Assembly (NCBI GenBank): GCA_000737985.1
Contig: JNVT01000067.1
Span: forward strand, 1-64,000
Source of the DNA: Gammaproteobacteria bacterium MFB021
GTDB lineage: Bacteria; Pseudomonadota; Gammaproteobacteria; Pseudomonadales; Halomonadaceae
DNA length: 64,000 nt
Reading direction: 5' to 3'
In this document: piece by piece, positions 41,555-49,147 of the stretch
Numbering within the stretch: position 1 is the stretch's first letter
How the letters are laid out: every line of letters starts with the position of its first letter
Made by a program: the position numbers and the translations under genes
Notes under the pieces: model-generated
What the model was told of the DNA's origin: nothing
What the model saw: the letters and a program-made list of their open reading frames with translations, nothing else
Database searches by the model: none

Positions 41555-42829
41555 ATGCAGTTCGATTCCTACTGGCTGGCTACGGCCCCGGCTTTTCACG
41601 GGGCGCGACAGACTCCGCCTGAAGCGCGTTACGACGTCGTCGTGGTGGGCGGTGGCTTCACCGGTCTCTCGGCGGCGAGAACGCTGGCCCGCGGCGGCGC
41701 CCGGGTGGCCCTGCTCGAGGCGGGCCGGGTCATCGCAGAGGCCTCGGGCCGCAATGGCGGTCAGTGCAATACCGGGGTGGCCCAGGACTATGCCGGCCTG
41801 GTGGCACAGATCGGCCGTGAGCGGGCGATGAGCCACTATCGCCACTACGCCGATGCGCTGGCGAGCGTACGCCGGGTGATCGCCGAGGAGCGGATCGACT
41901 GTGACTATCGCCACCACGGCAAGCTCAAGCTGGCCGCCAAGCCCGAGCACTATGCCAAGCTCGCGCGCAGCGCCGAGGCGATCGCGCGTGACGTCGACTC
42001 CGAGGTCGAGTTGATTCCGCGCGAGCGGATTCGTGAGGAGATCGACTCGCCGCACTTTCACGGTGGCCTGCTGCAGAAGAACGGTGGGCAGATGCACATG
42101 GGGCGTTTCGGGGTGGGGCTGGCCGAGGCGGCCGTGGCCCACGGAGCGCATGTGTTCGAGCACACGCCGATGACCGGCGTCGTGCGGCAGGCGGGGGGCT
42201 ATCGGCTCACCACGCCGGGCGGCGCGCTTCAGGCGGACGACGTGCTGTTGGCGACCGGCGCCTCCCAGCAGGGCCCGCTCGGCTGGTTTCGCCGGCGGTT
42301 GGCGCCGGTGGGCAGCTTCATCGTGGTCACCGCGCCGCTGAGCGAGGCACAGTGCACGGCGTTACTGCCGCAGCGTCGTGCCTACGTCACCAGCCGCATC
42401 GTCGGCCACTACTTTCGCCTGACCCCGGATCGGCGCTTGCTGTTCGGTGGTCGGGCCCGTTTTGCGATGTCGGGTGGCAAGTCCGACCGCAAGAGCGGCG
42501 AGGTCCTGAGTCGGGGCTTGGCGCATACCTTTCCATCGCTGGCGGATATCGGCATCGATTACTGCTGGGGCGGGCTGGTCGACATGAGCCGGGATCGCTT
42601 GCCGCATGCCGGCCGCCATGACGGCATGTACTACGTCATGGGTTACAGCGGCCACGGGGTGCAGATGTCGGTTCATATGGGCCAGTGCCTGGCCGAGGTG
42701 ATGCTGGGCCAGCGAGACGCCTATCCCTGGCAGGAGACGCACTGGCCGGCGATCCCCGGCCACTTCGGCAAGCCCTGGTTTCTGCCGCTGGTCGGCGGCT
42801 GGTATCGGCTGCAGGATCGCCTGCACTGA
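41555..42829 (+). CDS. PuuB/OrdL-like FAD-dependent amine oxidoreductase
   Basis: A 424-residue DAO-family enzyme resembling gamma-glutamylputrescine oxidase. The FAD fold is YDVVVVGGGFTGLSAARTLARGGARVALLEAG with the following ASGRNGGQCNTG, a PuuB-type signature. FHGGLLQKNGGQMHMGRF and FGGRARFAMSG lie in the middle. YCWGGLVDMSRDRLPHAG and YVMGYSGHGVQMSVHMGQ complete it. It likely oxidises a primary or secondary amine to an aldehyde, which the island's aldehyde dehydrogenase could use. GAGGAGG precedes the ATG. Start of a tight run leading to the ABC importer. Confidence 0.87.
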   Translation: MQFDSYWLATAPAFHGARQTPPEARYDVVVVGGGFTGLSAARTLARGGARVALLEAGRVIAEASGRNGGQCNTGVAQDYAGLVAQIGRERAMSHYRHYADALASVRRVIAEERIDCDYRHHGKLKLAAKPEHYAKLARSAEAIARDVDSEVELIPRERIREEIDSPHFHGGLLQKNGGQMHMGRFGVGLAEAAVAHGAHVFEHTPMTGVVRQAGGYRLTTPGGALQADDVLLATGASQQGPLGWFRRRLAPVGSFIVVTAPLSEAQCTALLPQRRAYVTSRIVGHYFRLTPDRRLLFGGRARFAMSGGKSDRKSGEVLSRGLAHTFPSLADIGIDYCWGGLVDMSRDRLPHAGRHDGMYYVMGYSGHGVQMSVHMGQCLAEVMLGQRDAYPWQETHWPAIPGHFGKPWFLPLVGGWYRLQDRLH

Positions 42830-42915
42830 GGGCATTGCCCGACACGACAACGCTTGGGTGAAGAAGCGCTGTATCCGGATGCAAACAACAATTCAATGCA
42901 GGAAGGAGAAGGCTT

Positions 42916-44550
42916 ATGACGCGCGACAACGACACCAATCGGTTGGTTTCCCCGGAACGAAGTCTGCAGGTCTACCGCGCCATGCAGCGAGGGCTGTCAC
43001 GACGTGATGCCATGAAGATGCTGGGCGTTGCGGGCCTGCTGGCGGCGGGAGCCAGCGGGCTGCCCGGCGTGGGGCGGGCGTTGGCGGCAGACGGCGACGG
43101 GGCACCGAAGCGTGGCGGACGCATCCGCGTCGCGGCGCACTCCGCCTCGACCAAGGACTCACTCGATCCGGCACAGGGCTCGACGGCGATCGACTACTGC
43201 CGCGCGTTCATGTTCTACAACGGGCTGACCCAGTTCGACCCGGGGCTGCGCCCGCAACCGTGCCTGGCCGAGAGCTTCAAGACCACCGACAACGGGAGTC
43301 ACTGGGTCTTCGTGCTGCGCCCCGATGTGACCTTCCATGATGGCAAGCCCTTGACCTCGGCGGACGTGGTCTACTCGATCATGCGCCACAAGGACCCGGC
43401 GGTCGGCTCCAAGGCATTGTCGATGGTGCAGCAGATCGATAGCGTCCGGGCGCTCGACAAGCGTCGTGTCGAGTTCAACCTGTCCTCGCCCAACATCGAG
43501 TTGCCGTCGATTCTGGCCGTCTCGCATCTGGTCATCGTCGCCGATGGCACACAGGACTTCTCCAAGGGCAACGGCACGGGTGCCTACAAGTGTCAGGAGT
43601 TCTCGCCCGGCGTGAGGTCGGTGGGCGTGCGCAACGAGAACTACTGGCGCGAAGGGTATCCGTATCTGGATGCCATCGAGATGGTCGGCATCGGCGACGA
43701 GCCCTCTCGCGTCAACGCGCTGCTTTCCGGCGACGTGCAGATGATCAACAACTTGAGCGGCAATTCCGCGGAACGCATCAAGCAGAGCGATAACGGGGTG
43801 CTCAAGGCGACCAACTCCGGTAATTACACCGATCTGGTGATGAGCTTCGATCAGCAGCCGACGAGCCGCCCGGCGTTTCGCGAGGCGATGAAGTGTCTCT
43901 TCGATCGCGAGCAGATCAAGCGCGTGGCGCTGCGCGGCTATGGCGAGATCGCCAACGACCAACCCATCGCCCCGGGTACGCCCTACTATTTCGCGGGTCT
44001 GCCCCAGCGCGAATACGATCCCGAGCGCGCCGCGGGGCTGCTCAAGAAGGCCGGGGTGGCCGGTGCCACCGTGCCGCTCGTCGCCTCGCCCGCCGCCAAC
44101 TACTCCCAGGACATGGCGGTGCTGCTGCAGCAGTCGGCTGCCGCCGCCGGGCTCAAGCTCAACATCAACCGGGTGCCGGCAGACGGCTACTGGTCGAATC
44201 ACTGGATGAAGCACCCGCTGGGTTTCGGCAACATCAATCCACGCCCGACGGCGAACATCCTGCTCTCCCAGTTCTTTCTGTCGAGCGCCGCCTGGAACGA
44301 GTCGGGCTGGAAGAACGCGCATTTCGATCAACTGGTCATCGCGGCGCGGGGGGAACCCGACGAGGCGAAGCGCAAGCAGATGTACGCCGACATGCAGACG
44401 ATCATTCACGAGGACGGCGGCATCGGGATTCCGGTCTTTCTCAGCGATCTCGAAGGCTACGACACACGTATCGGCGGCATGGATCGAACCGTGCCACTGG
44501 GCTCCTTCATGGGCTACATGTTCGCCGAATACGTCTGGTGGAAGGGATAA
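42916..44550 (+). CDS. Peptide/opine-type ABC importer substrate-binding protein (Tat signal)
   Basis: A 544-residue SBP of the DppA/OppA family (family 5). Unusually it has a twin-arginine signal: LSRRDAMKMLGVAGLLAAGASG, cleaved near ALA-ADGDG, about residues 27-60. Mature motifs are DPAQGSTAIDYCRAFMFYNGLTQ, WVFVLRPDVTFHDGKPLTSADVVYS, NGTGAYKCQEFSPG and the later CLFDREQIKR. The Tat route implies export in folded form, possibly with cofactor. The ligand is a peptide-like or amino-acid-derived compound matching the island's enzymes. AAGGAGAAGG precedes the ATG. Confidence 0.9.
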   Translation: MTRDNDTNRLVSPERSLQVYRAMQRGLSRRDAMKMLGVAGLLAAGASGLPGVGRALAADGDGAPKRGGRIRVAAHSASTKDSLDPAQGSTAIDYCRAFMFYNGLTQFDPGLRPQPCLAESFKTTDNGSHWVFVLRPDVTFHDGKPLTSADVVYSIMRHKDPAVGSKALSMVQQIDSVRALDKRRVEFNLSSPNIELPSILAVSHLVIVADGTQDFSKGNGTGAYKCQEFSPGVRSVGVRNENYWREGYPYLDAIEMVGIGDEPSRVNALLSGDVQMINNLSGNSAERIKQSDNGVLKATNSGNYTDLVMSFDQQPTSRPAFREAMKCLFDREQIKRVALRGYGEIANDQPIAPGTPYYFAGLPQREYDPERAAGLLKKAGVAGATVPLVASPAANYSQDMAVLLQQSAAAAGLKLNINRVPADGYWSNHWMKHPLGFGNINPRPTANILLSQFFLSSAAWNESGWKNAHFDQLVIAARGEPDEAKRKQMYADMQTIIHEDGGIGIPVFLSDLEGYDTRIGGMDRTVPLGSFMGYMFAEYVWWKG

Positions 44551-44628
44551 GCCCCACTGCCCCTGTCAACGCCGGCCCCGATCGTCACCCTGCGGCGTCG
44601 ATCGGGGCGCTCGAGTCGGAGACGACCT

Positions 44629-45585
44629 ATGCGCAATACGTTATTGGGCCTCGTGAGCAGACGGCTGGGTGCCAGCCTGTTGACGCTGCTGATGGTCTCG
44701 CTGGTGATCTTCGCCATCACCTCGCTGCTGCCCGGTGACACCGCCCAGCAGATTCTGGGCCAGTTCGCCACACCCGAGCAGGTTGCCGCCCTGCGCGAGC
44801 AACTGGGCCTCAACCAGCCGGCCGTGGTGCGTTACTGGCACTGGCTGTCCGGCTTCGTCACCGGCGATCTAGGGCAGTCGGCGAGCAACGGCATGGCGGT
44901 CGCGCAACTGATCAACGACCGCCTGCCCAACTCCCTCATCCTCGCTGGCATCACCACCGTCGTCTCGGTGCCCATCGCTATCACCATGGGCGTGGTGGCG
45001 GCGATGTGCCGGGGCGGTCTCGTCGATCGTCTGCTCAATCTGGTGACGCTGTCGATGGTCGCGGTGCCGGAGTTCCTGGTGGCCACGCTCGCGGTGCTGA
45101 TCTTCGCGGTCAAGCTCGACTGGCTGCCCGCGCTCTCCTATGTCTCCACGGTGTCGTCGCTGGGTGATGCGATGAAGATCTACGCCATGCCGGTGCTGAC
45201 CCTGTGCTGTGTGCTGATCGCGCAGATGGCACGCATGACCCGTGCCGCGCTGATCGATCAGCTCGATAGCCCCTACGTCGAAATGGCCCAGCTCAAGGGC
45301 GTGCCACCGATACGCCGGGTCATGCGTCACGCGCTGCCCAACGCGGTCGGGCCGATCGCCAACGCCGTGGCGCTGAGCCTCTCCTATCTGCTCGGGGGGG
45401 TGATCATCGTCGAGACGATCTTCAACTATCCGGGCATCGCCAGCCTGATGGTGGATGCGGTGTCCAACCGCGATCTCGCCCTGGTTCAGGCCTGCGCCAT
45501 GCTGTTCTGCGGGACCTATCTGGTGCTGGTCATGATGGCCGATGTGTGTGCGATCCTCTCCAACCCGAGGCTGCGTAACCGATGA
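44629..45585 (+). CDS. Peptide-type ABC importer permease (DppB-like)
   Basis: A 318-residue inner-membrane permease with six predicted helices: SLLTLLMVSLVIFAITSLLPG at the start, then a large periplasmic loop with GDLGQSASNGMAV, followed by the rest. The conserved DppB loop LRTRAALIDQ-type region appears here as MTRAALIDQLDSPYVEMAQLKGVPPIRRVMRHALPNA, the ATPase contact, in one run. GGVIIVETIFNYPGIASLMVDAV is the late family signature. GGAG precedes the ATG at good spacing. It overlaps the next permease gene by ATGA. Confidence 0.92.
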   Translation: MRNTLLGLVSRRLGASLLTLLMVSLVIFAITSLLPGDTAQQILGQFATPEQVAALREQLGLNQPAVVRYWHWLSGFVTGDLGQSASNGMAVAQLINDRLPNSLILAGITTVVSVPIAITMGVVAAMCRGGLVDRLLNLVTLSMVAVPEFLVATLAVLIFAVKLDWLPALSYVSTVSSLGDAMKIYAMPVLTLCCVLIAQMARMTRAALIDQLDSPYVEMAQLKGVPPIRRVMRHALPNAVGPIANAVALSLSYLLGGVIIVETIFNYPGIASLMVDAVSNRDLALVQACAMLFCGTYLVLVMMADVCAILSNPRLRNR

Positions 45586-46490
45586 ACACGATCAAGACGC
45601 TGACGCATCCCAAGGCCAACACCCCGCGGCGGCTGCGCCATGGCAGCCACCTTCCTGTTGCCGCGCCGCTGCGTCGCAACCGACGCCGACTGCAGTTGAC
45701 CCGCTGGATCGGGCTCGGCCTGTTCGGCTTCTGGATCCTGGTGGCGCTGTTCGGTCCACTGCTGGCGCCCTATCCGATGGGCGCCTTCGTCTCCGACCAG
45801 ATCTTCGGTGGCGCCAGTCTCGCCCACCTGCTGGGCACCGATTACATGGGCCGCGACATGCTCAGCCGGATCCTGACCGGCGCCCGTTATACGGTCGGCC
45901 TGGCGCTGGTCGCCGCACTGCTATCGAGTCTGGTCGGGGCCGGTTTCGGCATGCTGGCGGTGCTGTTGCCGAGATGGCTGGAAGAGGCCGTGCGGCGGGT
46001 GTTCGATACCCTGATCTCGATACCCAGCAAGATGATGGCACTGGTGATGGTGTCGGCCTTCGGCGCCTCGATCCCGTTGCTGATCACGGCCACGGTGCTC
46101 AGTTACGCCCCCGGCGCCTTCCGCATCGCCCACAGCCTGGCCGCCAATCTGTCGACGATGGAGTACGTCCAGGTCGCTCAGACCCGCGGCGAGGGGCGCC
46201 TCTACATCGCCACCCGCGAGATATTCCCCAACATGATCCAGTCGGTGTTGACCGATATGGGGATGCGCTTCGTGTTCATCGTGTTGCTGCTCAGCGGCAT
46301 GAGTTTCCTCGGATTGGGTGTCCAGCCGCCGGCGGCGGATCTGGGCTCACTGGTGCGCGAGAACATCGGTGGTCTGAGCCAGGGAGCGCTTGCAGTCATC
46401 GCCCCGGCCCTGGCCATCGGCACGCTAACCATCGGCGCCAACCTGCTCATCGACAGCCTCTCCACCAGCCGCGCGACTCACAAGGAGTGA
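45582..46490 (+). CDS. Peptide-type ABC importer permease (DppC-like)
   Basis: A 302-residue permease. A cytoplasmic basic N-terminus is followed by the first helix WIGLGLFGFWILVALFGPLLAPY. LLGTDYMGRDMLSRILTGARYTVGLALVAA is the DppC signature. VRRVFDTLISIPSKMMALVMV and the EAA-like loop TMEYVQVAQTRGEGRLYIATREIFPNM follow, then GMSFLGLGVQPPAADLG. Its ATG lies in the stop of the DppB-like gene. It partners that protein in the importer. Confidence 0.92.
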   Translation: MNTIKTLTHPKANTPRRLRHGSHLPVAAPLRRNRRRLQLTRWIGLGLFGFWILVALFGPLLAPYPMGAFVSDQIFGGASLAHLLGTDYMGRDMLSRILTGARYTVGLALVAALLSSLVGAGFGMLAVLLPRWLEEAVRRVFDTLISIPSKMMALVMVSAFGASIPLLITATVLSYAPGAFRIAHSLAANLSTMEYVQVAQTRGEGRLYIATREIFPNMIQSVLTDMGMRFVFIVLLLSGMSFLGLGVQPPAADLGSLVRENIGGLSQGALAVIAPALAIGTLTIGANLLIDSLSTSRATHKE

Positions 46491-46493
46491 CCC

Positions 46494-48128
46494 ATGCAGG
46501 GCGAATCGCTCATCGTGCGCGACCTCGAGATCGTCGCGACCCCCGACGGCGGGGAAGAACGTCGTATCGTCAGCCGTATCGGCTTCTCGCTCGACCCCGG
46601 CGACGTGCTGGCGCTGATCGGAGAATCCGGGTCGGGCAAGACCACCATCGCCCTGGCCATGCTGGGCTATGCCCGGCGCGGATGCCGGATTGCCGGCGGC
46701 AGCGTGCGGCTGGGCCAGACCGAGGTGCTGTCGCTCTCCGCCGCAGAGACGCGCGAGCTGCGCGGCCACCGGGTCGCCTACATCGCGCAGAGTGCGGCGG
46801 CGGCGTTCAATCCCTCGCGTTCGCTGATGGATCAGGTGATCGAGGCGGCGCTGTTGCACAAGGTAATGGATCGCCAGGCTGCCCGGAACAAGGCCATCGG
46901 CCTGTTCCGCGACCTGGCACTGCCCGATCCCGAGCATATCGGCGAACGCTATCCTCATCAGGTCTCGGGCGGGCAGTTGCAGCGGGTGATGGCGGCGATG
47001 GCGCTGCTCACCGACCCGGCGCTGGTGATCCTCGACGAGCCGACCACGGCGCTCGACGTGACGACGCAGGTCGATGTCCTGCGTGCCTTCAAGCGTGTCA
47101 TGCGTGAGCGGGGAACGACGGCGATCTATGTCTCCCACGATCTGGCCGTGGTCGCGCAGATGGCCGACCAGGTGCTGGTGCTCAACCAAGGGCGCGAACA
47201 GGAGCAGGGTCGGATCGCAGAAGTGCTCGAACGACCGCGGCACGCCTATACCCGGAGCCTGCTGGCGGCGACACGGCCCCACTCGCTCCACGGCGCGAAG
47301 CAGGCGGCCGAGGCGGGTCAAACGCTGCTGGAGGTCGAGAATCTGGGGGTCGGCTATGGCCCTGTGAATCGCGATGGCAAGCCCGCGGATATCGTCCTGC
47401 GGGAGATCGATCTCAGCCTGGCGCAGGGGCGTTCCATCGGCGTCATCGGCGAGTCGGGGTCCGGCAAGTCGACTCTGGCCCGCGCGATCGCCGGCCTGAC
47501 GGCCCCTTGTCACGGGCATGTGCGTTTCGCTGGTGCGCCGTTGCCGCCCACGTTGCGCGGTCGCACGCCGGATCAGTTCCGACGTATCCAGATGGCGTTC
47601 CAGAGTGCCGACAATGCACTCAACCCGGCGCATTCGGTGCGCCGGCTGCTCAGCCGGCCGCTGGAGACCTATTTCCACCTGGACCGCGACGCTCGCCGCC
47701 GCCGGGTCGAAGAACTCATGGCGTTGGTCAAGCTGCCCGTCGACCTGCTCGATCGCAAACCCGGCGAACTCTCGGGAGGGCAGAAGCAGCGCGTCAATCT
47801 CGCCCGGGCCCTGGCGGCCGAGCCGGACCTCATCCTCTGTGACGAGGTGACCTCGGCGTTGGATACGGTGGTCGGCGCGGCGATTCTCGAGCTGCTGGCG
47901 GAGCTGCGCCAGGCGTTGGGCGTCGCCTATCTGTTCATCAGCCATGATATCTCGACGGTGCGCGCACTCTGCGACGAGGTCATGGTGCTCTATCATGGCC
48001 AGTGCGTGGAGTTCGGCGCCTGTGACGAGGTTCTGGGCAACCCGCGCCACGCCTACACACGGCAGTTGATCGGCTCGGTACCGGAGCTGCGCCCCGGCTG
48101 GCTCGAGAGCCGGGCAGTCGCCGGGTGA
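46494..48128 (+). CDS. Fused dual ATPase of the peptide-type ABC importer (DppD-DppF)
   Basis: A 544-residue protein with two complete ABC ATPase domains, corresponding to separate DppD and DppF in many bacteria. Domain 1 has GESGSGKTTIALAMLGYA, SGGQLQRVMAAMAL and LVILDEPTTALDVT. Domain 2 has [34 protein letters not shown] and LILCDEVTSALDT. AYLFISHDISTVRALCDEV gives the second H-loop. Each domain ends in the oligopeptide-type tail (PRHAYTRSLLAATRPH; PRHAYTRQLIGSVPEL). AAGGAGTGACCC precedes the ATG. It completes a full importer with the three preceding genes. Confidence 0.94.
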   Translation: MQGESLIVRDLEIVATPDGGEERRIVSRIGFSLDPGDVLALIGESGSGKTTIALAMLGYARRGCRIAGGSVRLGQTEVLSLSAAETRELRGHRVAYIAQSAAAAFNPSRSLMDQVIEAALLHKVMDRQAARNKAIGLFRDLALPDPEHIGERYPHQVSGGQLQRVMAAMALLTDPALVILDEPTTALDVTTQVDVLRAFKRVMRERGTTAIYVSHDLAVVAQMADQVLVLNQGREQEQGRIAEVLERPRHAYTRSLLAATRPHSLHGAKQAAEAGQTLLEVENLGVGYGPVNRDGKPADIVLREIDLSLAQGRSIGVIGESGSGKSTLARAIAGLTAPCHGHVRFAGAPLPPTLRGRTPDQFRRIQMAFQSADNALNPAHSVRRLLSRPLETYFHLDRDARRRRVEELMALVKLPVDLLDRKPGELSGGQKQRVNLARALAAEPDLILCDEVTSALDTVVGAAILELLAELRQALGVAYLFISHDISTVRALCDEVMVLYHGQCVEFGACDEVLGNPRHAYTRQLIGSVPELRPGWLESRAVAG

Positions 48129-48241
48129 GGTCGCCGCCGGCTTCTTCCGGTATCGGCGTTGGCGACCACGCAATGCTGGATACCGGACCCGAATGCACCC
48201 CGGGCGTGGCCCCGGGAGGACGAGTATCTTCAGGAGGTGGC

Positions 48242-49129
48242 ATGGACTCTACCCCAATCTCTAACTCGCAGCGGGTGGACGCCTATCTGGCCGAGGCCCG
48301 GCCGCTGGACAGTGGTGACCTGGACCACCTCCACCAGCTTGCCGTCAGCGTCTTCTGGCCGCATCGGGCGCGAGATCTGAGGCTACTGATGTCGCTGGGG
48401 CAGGGCTATCTCGCCCTGGACGAGATCGAGCGCGTCCTGGCGTCGGGCATGTATTTCGAGATGGGCACGGACTTCGCCATGATCGGCATGATGATGACCG
48501 CGCCTCGATTACAGGCGCGCGGGGCGGGGCGTTGGTTGCTGGACCGGATCCTGGCCGACTGTGCCGGCCGTGATCTGCGCCTGAATGCGACCCGGCAGGC
48601 CTACCGGCTCTATGCGAGTGCCGGTTTCGTGCCGGTGGTCACGGTCCACCAGCGTCAGGGGCTGGTGCCTGAAGCGGGGTTACCCGAGATTTCCACGGTG
48701 TATCCCGTGCGGGCCCTGCAGAAAAACGACCTCCCGGCGCTGCAAGCGCTCGACCGCGTGGCCTTCGGCGCCGAGCGCCATGCTGTGCTGGGAGCGCTCT
48801 TCGCGGTCAGCGAGGGGACGCTGGCCGTGCGCGATGGGGCGCCGGTGGGGTTCGCCCTGATCCGCGACTTCGGCCGTGGACGGGTGATCGGGCCGGTGGT
48901 GGCACAGGACGAGGCGATGGCGATGGCGCTGATCGCACCGCTGATTCAGCGCCATCCGGGGCAGTTCCTGCGCATCGATACCTCCTGCGACAGCCGGGTC
49001 TTCGTCGATTTCCTGAACGCCGCGGGCCTCCTTGAGTACGACACCGTCACCCAGATGCGCTTGGGCAAGCAGCGGGGCGGCGACGGGCCCGTGCGGACGT
49101 TCGGCCTGGCCGCGCATACCCTCGGTTGA
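48242..49129 (+). CDS. Two-domain GNAT acetyltransferase, paralogue 3
   Basis: A 295-residue protein, third member of the island's GNAT trio. The N-terminal domain has FWPHRARDLRLLMSLGQGYLAL and the acetyl-CoA loop APRLQARGAGRWLLDRIL, then YRLYASAGFVPV. The C-terminal domain has ALIRDFGRGRVIGPVVAQDE and ends AAHTLG. ATG 48242 follows CAGGAGGTGGC; the frame upstream to 48125 lacks similarity. It follows the importer ATPase by 113 bp on the same strand and is convergent with the RND transporter gene. Confidence 0.84.
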   Translation: MDSTPISNSQRVDAYLAEARPLDSGDLDHLHQLAVSVFWPHRARDLRLLMSLGQGYLALDEIERVLASGMYFEMGTDFAMIGMMMTAPRLQARGAGRWLLDRILADCAGRDLRLNATRQAYRLYASAGFVPVVTVHQRQGLVPEAGLPEISTVYPVRALQKNDLPALQALDRVAFGAERHAVLGALFAVSEGTLAVRDGAPVGFALIRDFGRGRVIGPVVAQDEAMAMALIAPLIQRHPGQFLRIDTSCDSRVFVDFLNAAGLLEYDTVTQMRLGKQRGGDGPVRTFGLAAHTLG

Positions 49130-49147
49130 GCACAAGGCGCCACCCGC

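Noticed and set aside
46494-48128. Frameshift or gene-fusion artefact in the dual ATPase
   Set aside because: Both ATPase halves are complete and the linker is smooth; fused DppD-DppF proteins are common in this transporter family.
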